Counted from the first letter of the stretch, positions 1 to 9,214 are shown. The stretch: DNA of 61,069 nucleotides from Thermotogota bacterium (GCA_029551145.1 JAKPGA010000040.1:1-61069), one strand, 5' to 3'. The notes: generated from the sequence alone by a model not told the origin. Program-made: numbers and translations.

Positions 1-165
1 GGGAATGCTTTGTTCACCGGGTGTGCTGTGGGAAAGACTACTTTAGAAAAAACTACCGTGGCAATGTTGCCACTCTATGTCGCGATGATCGGTGCGCTGT
101 TCTTGATAACATACGTACCATGGATAACGACGATCGTACCAAAACTGCTCGGGTTAATGAAATAA
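1..165 (+). CDS. TRAP transporter large permease (DctM family), C-terminal fragment
   Basis: The window opens inside this gene in frame 1 and it stops at TAA 163-165, so only the last 54 residues are visible. They contain the hydrophobic stretch MLPLYVAMIGALFLITYVPW followed by a short polar tail, which is how DctM/SiaM-type TRAP large permeases end (a final transmembrane helix followed by a P-W/P-x-I turn). The full protein would be a sodium-driven importer of organic or sugar acids in the inner membrane. It converges on the adenine deaminase gene with a 33-bp gap and no obvious terminator. The family call rests on a short piece, so another multi-pass carrier is possible. Confidence 0.6.
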   Translation, partial: GNALFTGCAVGKTTLEKTTVAMLPLYVAMIGALFLITYVPWITTIVPKLLGLMK

Positions 166-198
166 AAGACAAGACCTTCTCAGAAGCTGTTGAGCCAA

Positions 199-1839
199 TC
201 ACATATTGTTGATATCATCAGCATAGTTGTGCAAAACTATTGATCTTTCAGTATCGACTATACCAAGGTCTGAGAATTTGTACATTGGGCTCACTGTTAA
301 CGCGAGTACCGAAAGAAATGTTATGGGATTCTTGTGCCTCACACCTGATTCTTCTATCATCTTTTCTATCTTCTCGAGTTTTGCAGCGATTGTTTCAACT
401 CTCTGTGTGCTTATTATCCCCCCTATATCAAGTGGCATGCTCACAAGATCAGATCCGCTGTAGTACACCATGCCGCCACCATTAACCAAGAGTTCTTCGA
501 CGGCCCTTTTCATACATTTTGCACATCTTCCAACGACAACAATGTTGTGAGAATCATGAGAGAAGCTTGATGCAAAGGCACCCTTCTGCATGCCGAAGTT
601 TTTCAACAATCCCACATGTCCTTTCAGCGATTTTCTATGGAACACAGCAACATTGACATAATCACCAACTGCAAAGCCATCTTTCACGACAACTGGTTCT
701 TGAACAAGGTCCGTGAAACTGTTTCTGTCGTTGCAGACAACTACGTTCAATCTTCTTGTCCCATCGGTGACATTTGACAGGTGAAATTCATCTTCGTCGA
801 AGACTTTCCTGCCAAAGGTTGCTGCGAATTTCTCCGCCTGAGGTCTTTGAAACAAGAGTCTTTCGCGTTCTATGCCACTATAGAACACATTCACAGGTTC
901 TAAGTCTTGCAGGCTTTCAGTGACAAAAAAGGTCGCCGATTTACCCGGAGCTATTGCCCCCAAGTTTGAGAGTCTCAGATACCTTGCCGGTCTGATACTC
1001 ACCGACGCAACTGCGTCCAAGGCAGGCCATCCATGTTCTATCGCTTGGGCTACGACTTTGTTCAAATGCCCGTTGACGAACTTGGTAACCGGTGTGTCGT
1101 CGGTCACGATCATTATGTGAGATCGGTCTTTCAAACGGGCAATCATCTGAATATTTTCCTCGCTTAACGATTTTTCCTGGATCATGATGTGCATGCCCTT
1201 TGAAAGCTGTTCTGAGATCTTGTCGGGATTGGTCAAGGTGTGGTCTGAACCGATGCCTGCTGCTATGTATTTTGATAACTTCTTTCCCTTCAAAGTGGGA
1301 CAGTGCCCTTCGATCAACAAATTATGCTTCTTGGCAACTTCTAGTATTTTGAGAAGTTTCTCGTCATCGTTCAGAACTCCAACGTAGTCCATCACTTCAC
1401 CGAGGGCTATCACAGAGTCCAGTTTAGTGAGTTCTTCGACATCCTCAGGTTCTATGAAAGCATTGGGTGTCTCTACACATCTGCGGGTTGTTGGAACGCA
1501 ACTTGGAATAGCAGTGTAAAAGAGCAGAGGTTGGTCTTTGCCGTTGTTTATCATGAACTTCACGCCATCAATTCCAAAGACATTCGCCATCTCGTGTGGG
1601 TCTTGTAGCGCTGCAACAGTGCCGTGTCTCAGTGCGACTTCAGCAAATCTGTCACATGTGACAAAAGAACTCTCAACGTGCATGTGCGCATCAATGAACC
1701 CTGGCAGAGCGTATTTGTGTTCCAGATCGATGACCTCAGCGGGTTCGTTTTCGGTGACATCACCTGTCTCGACGAATTTGAACTTGCCATCTTCTACAAG
1801 AAACCATCCAGTGAAAATCTCCTGTCTTATGACATCCAC
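199..1839 (-). CDS. ade: Adenine deaminase
   Basis: Converts adenine to hypoxanthine and ammonia in purine salvage. The 546-residue protein has the amidohydrolase metal motifs in order: HMHVES near residue 52, DPHE near 80, GHCP near 178 and GSDH near 198, and the length suits bacterial Ade/YerA enzymes. It is the last gene of an operon with a nucleoside phosphorylase and an ABC importer. The listed GTG start (1837-1839) has no ribosome site. In-frame codons upstream add RRIFRNAKI, matching the usual family N-terminus (NAKIVDV), and a GAGAGGGA site precedes a CTG at 1867-1869, so translation may really begin there, inside the end of the upstream gene. Confidence 0.93.
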   Translation of the reverse strand: MDVIRQEIFTGWFLVEDGKFKFVETGDVTENEPAEVIDLEHKYALPGFIDAHMHVESSFVTCDRFAEVALRHGTVAALQDPHEMANVFGIDGVKFMINNGKDQPLLFYTAIPSCVPTTRRCVETPNAFIEPEDVEELTKLDSVIALGEVMDYVGVLNDDEKLLKILEVAKKHNLLIEGHCPTLKGKKLSKYIAAGIGSDHTLTNPDKISEQLSKGMHIMIQEKSLSEENIQMIARLKDRSHIMIVTDDTPVTKFVNGHLNKVVAQAIEHGWPALDAVASVSIRPARYLRLSNLGAIAPGKSATFFVTESLQDLEPVNVFYSGIERERLLFQRPQAEKFAATFGRKVFDEDEFHLSNVTDGTRRLNVVVCNDRNSFTDLVQEPVVVKDGFAVGDYVNVAVFHRKSLKGHVGLLKNFGMQKGAFASSFSHDSHNIVVVGRCAKCMKRAVEELLVNGGGMVYYSGSDLVSMPLDIGGIISTQRVETIAAKLEKIEKMIEESGVRHKNPITFLSVLALTVSPMYKFSDLGIVDTERSIVLHNYADDINNM

Positions 1840-1852
1840 TATCTTTGCATTT

Positions 1853-2599
1853 CTAAAGATTCTTCTCAGAACGATCCCTCTCGATCAATATCTGCACAGC
1901 CTTTATCGCGACATCGATCATCTTTTTTTCTGCCTCATAGAACAGTTTTTCTTTCTCTTCCAGAGTTGGCTGAGGATTGAGCCAGATATTCGAGTCTGTT
2001 GCGAGAATCGCGCCAACCGAAAGGTGTCTGAGCGAACCAAGAATGAACGCGATTGCGCATTCCTGTTCAGAAGCCACGACACCTGAATCTGTCAAGAATC
2101 TATTCAGTTGTTCATCCTGGACATAGTATGCATCTCTTGTGAAGACTATTCCGTAGTAGTAACTGTAATTCAGTTCTTCGGCTGCTTTCATCAGAGCAAG
2201 CGTGACCTTCAGATCGGCCACGGCGGGGAACGGTGACGGCGCGTACGCGTGTGATGTGCCCTCTCCTCTGTATGCTGCGGTGGCTATCACCAGGCTGCCA
2301 ATGGGCATATTCGGCTGTCTCCCCCCTGCGGATCCAACTCTTATCATAGTCTTTGCCCCGACTCTTGCCAACTCCTCGATGGCTATCGAAGCCGATGGTC
2401 CACCAATGCCGGTTGAACAGACACTGACGGTTTCTCCCATCAATTTGCCAGTGTACACATGATAGGCTCTGTTCATAGCGATCTTTTTCACATCTTCGAG
2501 CCTTTGAGCTATCTTAGCTGCCCTTGCCTCATCGCCCGGTATAAGAACGTATTTTCCCACATCTCCCTCTTTACATCTGATGTGTTTTTGAATACTCAT
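1853..2599 (-). CDS. Nucleoside phosphorylase (uridine/purine nucleoside phosphorylase family)
   Basis: Cleaves a (deoxy)nucleoside with phosphate to free base and (deoxy)ribose-1-phosphate. The 248 residues follow the hexameric PNP/UDP family: GDEARAAKIA near residue 23 (phosphate binding), GIGGPSASIAIEEL near 65 and RVGSAGG near 87, and an acidic D-S-N near the C-terminus. The length is typical of Udp/DeoD. It sits between an ABC ATPase gene (4-nt ATGA overlap) and adenine deaminase, which suggests it releases adenine or another base for the next enzyme. Substrate (uridine, inosine, adenosine) cannot be decided from sequence alone. Confidence 0.88.
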   Translation of the reverse strand: MSIQKHIRCKEGDVGKYVLIPGDEARAAKIAQRLEDVKKIAMNRAYHVYTGKLMGETVSVCSTGIGGPSASIAIEELARVGAKTMIRVGSAGGRQPNMPIGSLVIATAAYRGEGTSHAYAPSPFPAVADLKVTLALMKAAEELNYSYYYGIVFTRDAYYVQDEQLNRFLTDSGVVASEQECAIAFILGSLRHLSVGAILATDSNIWLNPQPTLEEKEKLFYEAEKKMIDVAIKAVQILIERDRSEKNL

Positions 2600-3669
2600 T
2601 CTTCTTCCTCCCTAATCGCCAAAAGATGATCTTGTGGAATGTGAACAAATACTCTATCACCCTCACTGAGATCTTCCACCTGAGAGGGCTCTACTTCGAC
2701 GCTGGCAGAGTTGCCGTTTGGCATTTTCAGAATTAGTGAGATATTCTCACCTTGAAAGATCTTTGAGATGATCTGAGTTGGCAGTTTGTTTTCACCATCG
2801 CGTCTATCGATATTCATTCTCCTTGCCCTGGCGCAAAGCACAACTTTTTCACCAGTGTTCAACTGAGTTGTCATTCTTGCCCTGAGTGATTTTTCTGTGG
2901 TCCTGACAACAGCGAATTCGTTCTGTAATTCTTCAACGACACCTGAAGCGATCTCTTGAAAACCCATGAAATTTGCTACAAATCTTTTTTGAGGGTTTGA
3001 AAATACTTGGTTTGGACTGCCAAGCTGTACTATCTTACCGCTGTTCATGACTGCGATTTGGTCAGACAGTGCAACGGCTTCAGACTGATCATGTGTCACG
3101 TAAATGGTTGTTATTCCGAGTCTCTGCTGAATTCTTCTTATTTCATTTCTCATTTCGACTCTCAGATTTGCGTCCAGATTTGACAGTGGTTCGTCCATCA
3201 GAAGGACATCGGGTTCTATAACGATCGCCCTTGCGATCCCAACTCTCTGCTGCTGTCCCCCGGAGAGCTGTGAGGGTAATCTGTTTTCAAGGCCTGTGAG
3301 CCCAACAAGATCTATCGCCTTTTTCACCTTCTGATTTATCTCTGATTTATTGATTTTTCTCATTTTCAGACCAAATGCGATGTTTTCAAAGACATTCAAA
3401 TGAGGAAAGAGTGCGTAGCTCTGAAAGACGATCCCCATGTTTCTTTTGTGTGGAGGAATTCTCGTGTAGTCCTTGCCATCGATGATTATCTTTCCATTGA
3501 TCGGTGACAAGAAACCCGCCAGCGTTCTCAGTGTGGTTGTCTTTCCGCAACCTGAGGGACCAAGTAATGAAAGAAATGAACCCTTTTCAACGCTCAGATT
3601 GAGGTTTCTCAGGACTACGAAATTGCTCTGGTAAGCAACTGACAAATCTATTATCTCGAGAAATGCCAT
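2596..3669 (-). CDS. ABC importer ATP-binding protein, PotA/spermidine type
   Basis: ATPase that powers the adjacent two permeases. Walker A is GPSGCGKTT near residue 40, the signature is LSGGQQQR, Walker B ends [11 protein letters not shown] and the switch is THD; after the nucleotide-binding domain a C-terminal TOBE-like beta domain of about 130 residues follows, as in PotA/FbpC. I start it at the ATG at 3669 because GAGGGGATAAC lies directly upstream; a longer frame to 3717 would overlap the upstream permease. It overlaps the phosphorylase start by 4 nt, so translation is probably coupled. The PotA-like architecture does not prove polyamine transport; the operon partners suggest a purine or nucleoside cargo. 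Confidence 0.9.
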   Translation of the reverse strand: MAFLEIIDLSVAYQSNFVVLRNLNLSVEKGSFLSLLGPSGCGKTTTLRTLAGFLSPINGKIIIDGKDYTRIPPHKRNMGIVFQSYALFPHLNVFENIAFGLKMRKINKSEINQKVKKAIDLVGLTGLENRLPSQLSGGQQQRVGIARAIVIEPDVLLMDEPLSNLDANLRVEMRNEIRRIQQRLGITTIYVTHDQSEAVALSDQIAVMNSGKIVQLGSPNQVFSNPQKRFVANFMGFQEIASGVVEELQNEFAVVRTTEKSLRARMTTQLNTGEKVVLCARARRMNIDRRDGENKLPTQIISKIFQGENISLILKMPNGNSASVEVEPSQVEDLSEGDRVFVHIPQDHLLAIREEEE

Positions 3670-3679
3670 TGTTATCCCC

Positions 3680-4459
3680 TCACAAAAGTTTAGAGATGCC
3701 GAAGATTTTCTGAACAAGCAAAACTACACCAAGTGTTGCACCTATCAAAAGCGTTGACAATGCAGCGATGCTTGGGTTGTAATAATACTCCATATAGGTC
3801 ATCATCACTATTGGAAGAGTGCTTATACCCGGTCCTGTGAGAAAGAGGGAAATGGGTACGTTGTTGAAAGAAGTTATAAAAGTCATTATGAAAGCCGAGA
3901 TAATACCCACTCTTATATTCGGTAGAACCACGAGTACAAAACTCTTAAATGGATGCGCTCCAAGGCTCTGCGCTGCCTCTTCAATTGAAACTGGTAGGTT
4001 CGTCAGACTCGCCAATGTAGATCTGACCACATAAGGTAAAACGATGGCAGTATGACCGATCAAAAGCGTTGTTTTGACCGAGAACACGTTCAGCAAAACG
4101 AAGAATTTGAGCAGCGCAAGGCCTGCAACCATCCCTGGTATTATCACAGGCAATGTCGTTACAAGCTCTACGAAACGTTTACCTCTGAAGCTGTACCTTG
4201 CGGTGATATATGCAACAGGCACACCCAAAAGTAGAGCCAGAAAGGAAGAATACAAAGCCAGTTGCAGACTGAAGATAAAACTCTTTTGAAACATGGGCAT
4301 CGATATGACCTTCTTGAACCAAGATAGGGTAAACCCTGTTGGAGGAAAGCGCAATGTTGAAGAAGGTTCAAAGGAAGCAAAGAGGATCACTATGAACGGA
4401 CCTAACAAGATGGCAAATGCGATAAATAAAGCAAAGATAAGCCACCTGTTGATCTTCAT
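3680..4459 (-). CDS. ABC transporter permease, PotC-like
   Basis: Inner-membrane permease of 259 residues with about six hydrophobic segments. The EAA loop (EEAAQSLGAHPFKSF near residue 160) is the contact for the ATPase and is typical of the MetI-like/PotC fold. It overlaps the upstream permease gene by 4 nt and precedes the ATPase by 10 nt, so the three import genes are one translational unit. Nothing in the sequence fixes the cargo. Confidence 0.88.
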   Translation of the reverse strand: MKINRWLIFALFIAFAILLGPFIVILFASFEPSSTLRFPPTGFTLSWFKKVISMPMFQKSFIFSLQLALYSSFLALLLGVPVAYITARYSFRGKRFVELVTTLPVIIPGMVAGLALLKFFVLLNVFSVKTTLLIGHTAIVLPYVVRSTLASLTNLPVSIEEAAQSLGAHPFKSFVLVVLPNIRVGIISAFIMTFITSFNNVPISLFLTGPGISTLPIVMMTYMEYYYNPSIAALSTLLIGATLGVVLLVQKIFGISKLL

Positions 4460-5277
4460 TGTCTACTCACTCCTAAGCTGCTGATCTTTCTGGAAAGGTA
4501 ATTCACGACCAGTGTTGTTGCAAACATGACCACGGCTATAACGGTTGCCATTCCCCAGTCGAGTGTCACCGAAGTCTTTTGGTAGAGCAAGGTACTCAGC
4601 ATAGTCACGCGACTTCCCCCAAGTACCGCCGGTGTGACATAAGCGGTGATGCATCCGGTGAAAACCAGCGTGGACCCGGCGACGATTCCCTCAACTGTGA
4701 GTGGAATATAGACTCTTGTAAAGAGTTTAAAGGCATTCGCCCCAAGGCTCTTCGCTGCCAGAGGGACCTCCTTGGGAAGATTTTCAAGTGCACTCACAAG
4801 AGAGATAATCATCAGAGGAAGAAACAATTGAAGAAGTCCAAAAAAGACAGCCCCAGGTGTGTACAGAAGCCTCCTGGGGCTGTCTGTCAATTTCAGTGAA
4901 ATGAGTAGGTTATTTATCAAACCTTCACGCCCAAGAACGGCAAGCCAAGAGAAAGTTCTCGCAACAGAGTTGGTCATCAATGGAAATACCACCAATGTCA
5001 TCAGAAAACTCTTCAATGAGTCACTCTTCAGGCTCACTATAGCCAATGCCGACGGATATCCGATCGCCAATGAAACGACAGTCACAAGAAGACTCATGAG
5101 CAAACTTCTTGTGTAAGCCACACGCGAAATTCTCTGGGTGAAAAACTGAAGATACTTACCAGCCACCCATCCTTTTTGTGGCTGATAGATGCTTTCAACT
5201 ATTATTGAAAGAATGGGTACAAGAAAGAACACGAGCAAGAACAATACCGTCGGCAGAAGAACAAGGTACTTTTTCAT
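4456..5277 (-). CDS. ABC transporter permease, PotB-like
   Basis: Second membrane subunit, 273 residues, six predicted helices with an EAA-type loop (PLAAKSLGANAFKLF near residue 172). It starts almost immediately (1 nt) after the substrate-binding protein gene and overlaps the PotC-like gene by 4 nt. With 3680-4459 it forms the heterodimeric channel of a PotBC/FbpB-type importer. Function in purine uptake is inferred only from the downstream salvage enzymes. Confidence 0.88.
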   Translation of the reverse strand: MKKYLVLLPTVLFLLVFFLVPILSIIVESIYQPQKGWVAGKYLQFFTQRISRVAYTRSLLMSLLVTVVSLAIGYPSALAIVSLKSDSLKSFLMTLVVFPLMTNSVARTFSWLAVLGREGLINNLLISLKLTDSPRRLLYTPGAVFFGLLQLFLPLMIISLVSALENLPKEVPLAAKSLGANAFKLFTRVYIPLTVEGIVAGSTLVFTGCITAYVTPAVLGGSRVTMLSTLLYQKTSVTLDWGMATVIAVVMFATTLVVNYLSRKISSLGVSRQ

Positions 5278-5278
5278 C

Positions 5279-6304
5279 TTATTGCGCGATCAACTCGTTC
5301 CACTTGTTGATCCACTTGTCGTAATTCTCGACGATGAAATCTGTCTTATAAAAGATGAGCGATTTTATGTGGTCCACACCGTATGTCAATTTTTCTGCTA
5401 TTTCCTGCGGAACCACGACATTGACGTTTACAGGTGAGTCCACAAGATCCATAGCTTCAGCGTACTGGACTTCTTCACTTATCATGAAATCAATGTATTT
5501 GTAGGCTTCTTCAAGGTTCTTCGCGCCTTTGATGATGCTTATCACATTCAAAAACCCAGGCATTCCCTCTACTGGAGTTACCCATGCGAGTGGTAGCCCT
5601 GTGTCAAGGAATTGACCCCATGAAAATCTCTGCACAGGTGCCATCCATACTTCTCCCATCTTGAACAAGTTCAGGAGTTCTGAGGAAGTCTTGTAAAAGG
5701 TTACAACATCCTTCTTAAGCTGGCGGACCTTTTCAAATGCCGTTTTGAGCTCCGGATCGTATGCATTTCCATCATAAATTTGGTTGATGAGCATCATCAA
5801 AGCAGGACCTTGGGTTGTTGTTATATCTGGTAGGCTGATGTGTCCAGCTACTTCTTTGCTCCAGAAATCTTTCCAAGAATTGATTGGTCCCTTGATCTTA
5901 TCAGTTCGATACACAATACCCATGCTGTAGACGGTGTAACCGATGCCATAGTTTCCACCAATCGGGTCTTTCGCAAAGTCATAGATCTCCGAGTAATTTT
6001 TCAATTTGCTCGTATCTACAGGTTGCAGAAGTCCTTCTTTGACTGCCAGCATTGCGTAATAATCAACAAAATGTACCACATCGATAACAGGATTGCTTTT
6101 TTGAGAAATGAGTTTGGTTAGTCTTACAGAGTTGTTGCCGACTTCCCTGACAATCTCGATACCATATTTCTCCAGGAACGGCTTGGAGATATTCTTGTCC
6201 AAAAGATCGAGATTGAAACCCCAAGTTGAGACATTTACCTTGGCAGCGGAAAACACAGTCAGAGCTATCAAACATACAACAGCACCAAGAAAAATCTTTC
6301 TCAT
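5279..6304 (-). CDS. ABC transporter substrate-binding protein, PotD/family 1 type
   Basis: Exported solute receptor of 341 residues. Residues 1-20 (MRKIFLGAVVCLIALTVFSA) are a signal peptide with an A-x-A-like site and no lipobox cysteine. The mature part has the PotD-like pattern of a bilobed type II binding protein, with VNVSTWGF at the start and a central GYTVYSMGIVYRTDK segment. It is the first gene of the operon and has a GGGAGG ribosome site. Its ligand is unknown; linkage to a nucleoside phosphorylase and adenine deaminase suggests a nucleobase or nucleoside rather than polyamine. Confidence 0.85.
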   Translation of the reverse strand: MRKIFLGAVVCLIALTVFSAAKVNVSTWGFNLDLLDKNISKPFLEKYGIEIVREVGNNSVRLTKLISQKSNPVIDVVHFVDYYAMLAVKEGLLQPVDTSKLKNYSEIYDFAKDPIGGNYGIGYTVYSMGIVYRTDKIKGPINSWKDFWSKEVAGHISLPDITTTQGPALMMLINQIYDGNAYDPELKTAFEKVRQLKKDVVTFYKTSSELLNLFKMGEVWMAPVQRFSWGQFLDTGLPLAWVTPVEGMPGFLNVISIIKGAKNLEEAYKYIDFMISEEVQYAEAMDLVDSPVNVNVVVPQEIAEKLTYGVDHIKSLIFYKTDFIVENYDKWINKWNELIAQ

Positions 6305-6343
6305 CTTTCATCCCTCCCACAGGAATTCAGTCTTGTTATAAGT

Positions 6344-6372
6344 ATTCTATCAGGAATAAACTTGGAACACAA
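6344..6372 (-). promoter_or_regulatory. Candidate promoter of the ABC importer/purine salvage operon
   Basis: On the minus strand TTGTGT (6367-6372) and TAGAAT (6344-6349) are separated by 17 bp, ending 40 bp before the first start codon. The -10 matches 5 of 6 consensus positions and the -35 matches 3 of 6, so this is a fair but unproven sigma-70 type promoter. Confidence 0.4.
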
Positions 6373-6478
6373 GGTCCCAGACAGCTTTATCTTCAGCTTG
6401 AGGTTTAATTTCTAATCGCTAAGTCGATAAAGATGTGTGAATTTGGATAAGGTTTGCACGTTCTGACTTTGAAAAAGA

Positions 6479-6540
6479 TCTCAGATCATTTGGCATAAAG
6501 GGAATATAATCTATTCGTCTAACAGATCGATGATCTGAGA
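6479..6540. promoter_or_regulatory. Promoter -10 enclosed by an 11-bp perfect inverted repeat
   Basis: TATAAT lies at 6505-6510 upstream of the MBL-fold gene. Perfect inverted arms TCTCAGATCAT (6479-6489) and ATGATCTGAGA (6530-6540) flank it, one near the -35 position and one in the leader. No good -35 hexamer is visible, which would fit an activator- or repressor-controlled promoter. Confidence 0.4.
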
Positions 6541-6572
6541 AAAACTCCGTCAAGATAAAAGGAGGATTGAAG

Positions 6573-7340
6573 ATGTCTACAAAAGCCAAATGCGATGTGA
6601 CTGTTTTATGTGATGATAGATTGGCGAGCCCACTTGTCGCGGAACATGGGTTTTCGGTTCTTGTTGAACTCGTTGGTGGTGGATCAATTCTTTTCGATAC
6701 CGGAAGTACCGATGCTTTCATCAAAAACGCAGAGATTCTTGGAAAGGATCTGACAAAGGTCGAAAAGATAGTGATAAGCCATGGTCATTACGATCACGCG
6801 GGAGGTTTGAGATATCTATCAAACTCAAATGGGAAATTCAGAGTTTATCTCAGGCAGGAAGCTCTGCTTGAGAAATACAGTGATGAAAGGTTTGCCGGTA
6901 TTGATTGGAAGGGTTTAGAAAAAATCTTTGAAATTTCTGTGGTGAGAGACAAGGTAACTGAGATATCCGATGGCATTTTCACCTTTGGTCCTGTGGAGAT
7001 GAAAAACGATTTTGAAGAGCCCGATTCATATTTCTATGTTCAGAAAGACGGGCGAAGGATCAGAGATTTTTTCGAAGATGAACTGAATTTGGTCATAGAC
7101 GAGGTTGATGGTATAGTGCTCATAACAGGTTGCGCTCACAGAGGCATTGTGAACACCGTGGAGGATGTTAAAAAAACCTTCGGCAAGAGCGTCAAGACTC
7201 TCATCGGTGGATTTCATCTTTACAAGGCGCCCTTGCCCAAGATTGAGAAGGTAACAAATGTGCTGAAAAGCCTTGGTATAGGAAAGGTTGTGCCTTATCA
7301 TTGTACAGGAGAGACGGCGATCAAGATCATCGAGAGGTGA
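6573..7340 (+). CDS. MBL-fold metallohydrolase, dihydropteroate-synthase-like MBL subfamily
   Basis: A 255-residue metallo-beta-lactamase-fold protein. It has the zinc motif SHGHYDHAGG near residue 70, an early LFDTG strand, GCAHRGI near 190 and a final HCTG, the arrangement of the archaeal/bacterial '7,8-dihydropterin-6-methyl-4-(ribofuranosyl)aminobenzene phosphate synthase-like' MBL group. The true substrate of this group in bacteria is unclear. The start is the ATG at 6573, 7 nt after GGAGG; a TTG at 6567 is too close to it. The stop overlaps the ribosome site of the following glycosyltransferase gene. Confidence 0.75.
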   Translation: MSTKAKCDVTVLCDDRLASPLVAEHGFSVLVELVGGGSILFDTGSTDAFIKNAEILGKDLTKVEKIVISHGHYDHAGGLRYLSNSNGKFRVYLRQEALLEKYSDERFAGIDWKGLEKIFEISVVRDKVTEISDGIFTFGPVEMKNDFEEPDSYFYVQKDGRRIRDFFEDELNLVIDEVDGIVLITGCAHRGIVNTVEDVKKTFGKSVKTLIGGFHLYKAPLPKIEKVTNVLKSLGIGKVVPYHCTGETAIKIIER

Positions 7341-7345
7341 TCGGT

Positions 7346-8446
7346 TTGAACAAAAGGATCTGTCACATCACCACTGTACATCCCACTTTCGACCTGAGAA
7401 TATTTCACAAAGAGTGTAAGAGCCTTGTTGAAGCAGGATATGAAGTTTTCTTGATCGCTCAGGCTCAAGGAGACTCAGAGGTTGATGGAGTACACATCAT
7501 AGGGCTTGAGAAACCGAAAAATCGCCTTGAAAGGATCTTTGGTTTGCGAGGCAGAGTCTTTGAACTGGCAAAGCAAATCGATGCACAAATATATCATTTT
7601 CATGATCCAGAGCTTATACCAGTTGGGTTAAGGTTAAAGAAGCTGGGGAAAAGGGTGATTTACGATGTGCATGAAGATGTGCCAAGACAGATCATGAGCA
7701 AGTATTACATACCGAGATTTCTGCGTAGAAGTATCTCAAAATTCTTTGAGGTTTATGAGAACAAGTCAGTGAGGCACTTCGATGCCGTTGTTTGTGTCAC
7801 ATCAGATATCGCGTCAAGGTTTTCAAAGCTCAACTGCAATACAACAGTTGTACAGAATATGCCTATGATCAGTGAATTTTCTGACATCTCCACGGATTGG
7901 TCGAGCAAAGAGCAAGCCGTTTGTTATGCGGGTGGTCTGTCAGTTATCAGGGGTATCTTTGAGATGGTGCATGCGATGCAGTATGTCAAGGGCAAACTCA
8001 TATTGGCAGGCAGTTTCGTTGATAATTCTTCGCAACTAATCGCGACTGAACCAGGTTGGGAGAAGGTACAGTATCTTGGGCATGTAGATCGAGGCCAATT
8101 GAGGCAAGTTTACGAAAGGGCAAAGGTGGGCTTAGTGCTGTTACACCCAGTCCCCAATTACATGAACAGTTACCCTGTCAAGCTCTTTGAGTACATGGCA
8201 GCGGGATTGGCAACAGTGACTTCCAATTTCCCAAAATGGCGGGCAATCGTTGAAGAAAATAACTGTGGAATATGCGTTGATCCGACAGATTCAAAACAGA
8301 TTGCAGAAGCGATTAACTATTTGCTCGAAAACAACGATGTTGCTCAAAGAATGGGTATGAATGGCAGAAAGGCTGTACTGGAAAAGTTCAACTGGGACAA
8401 CGAAGTACCCAGATTGTTAGAGCTGTACAAAAGAATCGCAGGTTAA
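7346..8446 (+). CDS. Glycosyltransferase family 4
   Basis: Transfers a sugar from a nucleotide donor, probably to a cell-surface glycan. The 366 residues show a GT-B fold: N-terminal acceptor half beginning MNKRICHITTVHPTFDLRIF, and a C-terminal donor half with VCYAGGLSVIRG, the EX7E-like region around YPVKLFEYMAAGLATVTSNF and a final helix. I choose the TTG at 7346 because GAGGTGATC precedes it and the resulting N-terminus is the usual one; a longer frame from 7301 would overlap the MBL gene. It is 5 nt after that gene's stop, so they are co-transcribed, and it converges on an acyltransferase that may modify related sugars. Confidence 0.82.
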   Translation: MNKRICHITTVHPTFDLRIFHKECKSLVEAGYEVFLIAQAQGDSEVDGVHIIGLEKPKNRLERIFGLRGRVFELAKQIDAQIYHFHDPELIPVGLRLKKLGKRVIYDVHEDVPRQIMSKYYIPRFLRRSISKFFEVYENKSVRHFDAVVCVTSDIASRFSKLNCNTTVVQNMPMISEFSDISTDWSSKEQAVCYAGGLSVIRGIFEMVHAMQYVKGKLILAGSFVDNSSQLIATEPGWEKVQYLGHVDRGQLRQVYERAKVGLVLLHPVPNYMNSYPVKLFEYMAAGLATVTSNFPKWRAIVEENNCGICVDPTDSKQIAEAINYLLENNDVAQRMGMNGRKAVLEKFNWDNEVPRLLELYKRIAG

Positions 8447-8452
8447 CTTTTC

Positions 8453-9214
8453 TCATTCCTTGTAGTAACTCTGATTTTTCAAGAGCTGTTCTTCTGGCAC
8501 ATCCCTGAATTCTTTGGCAGGAACACCGACATAGATCTTTCTGGGTGGCACGTTTCTTGTGACGACTGCGCCTGCAGCAATCAGGGCATCTTCTCCTATC
8601 TCAATACCTGGCAGGATAGTTGCATTGGCACCTATTCTCGCACCCTTTCGAAGAATTGGACCTTTGAAATATCTCTTTCTCTGTTCGGTTCTGCCAAGGA
8701 AATTGTCGTTTGTGAAGGTTACCTCAGGTGCTATAAAGCAATAATCTTCAATGAGCGACATTGCCGTGATATAGGCTTCTGTCTCTATCTTCACGTACTT
8801 TCCTATCTTTGTCTTGTTTTCAACGGTCACACCGCGGCCGATCACGGTGTATTCTCCTATTTCGACATCTTCTCTGATACTCGAAAGATCACCAACAAAG
8901 GTGTAATCCTTCAAAATCGCCCCGCGATATATGACACAGTTTGCTCCGATGATCACGTGCCTGCCGATAATCAAACCGGGCCATGACTTTTCCTCTGTTG
9001 TCGCCGATATTGAGGCCTTGAAAGGCTCTTTCCCAAGGACTGTGTTATCTGCGATTGTACAGCCCTCGCCGATAACGGTGTCCTTTCTGATGACAACATT
9101 GTGCCCGATTGTCGCATTGTCGTGAATGATCACATCATCTTCGACAACAACGTTGTAGCCCAAAGTAACATTTTTCCCAATACTCGCGTTTGTTGAAATG
9201 TGCAACGGTATCAC
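8453..9214 (-). CDS. Hexapeptide-repeat acyltransferase (left-handed beta helix, LpxA/WbpD-like)
   Basis: A 253-residue transferase built almost wholly of [LIV]-G-x4 hexapeptide repeats from residue 5 to about 235 ([21 protein letters not shown] and onward), with a cap ending [18 protein letters not shown], as in sugar O- or N-acetyltransferases. Such trimeric enzymes use acetyl-CoA or acyl-ACP; the target is likely a UDP-amino sugar or surface glycan. It converges on the glycosyltransferase with only 6 nt between stops. Exact specificity is not readable here. Confidence 0.75.
   Translation of the reverse strand: MIPLHISTNASIGKNVTLGYNVVVEDDVIIHDNATIGHNVVIRKDTVIGEGCTIADNTVLGKEPFKASISATTEEKSWPGLIIGRHVIIGANCVIYRGAILKDYTFVGDLSSIREDVEIGEYTVIGRGVTVENKTKIGKYVKIETEAYITAMSLIEDYCFIAPEVTFTNDNFLGRTEQRKRYFKGPILRKGARIGANATILPGIEIGEDALIAAGAVVTRNVPPRKIYVGVPAKEFRDVPEEQLLKNQSYYKE

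Noticed and set aside
1538-2086. Long plus-strand frame opposite ade and the phosphorylase gene
   Set aside because: Antisense shadow of two clear genes, with no ribosome site or family features.
2596-6304. Simple call as spermidine/putrescine transporter
   Set aside because: The subunits have PotABCD architecture, but specificity is not visible and the operon encodes purine salvage enzymes.
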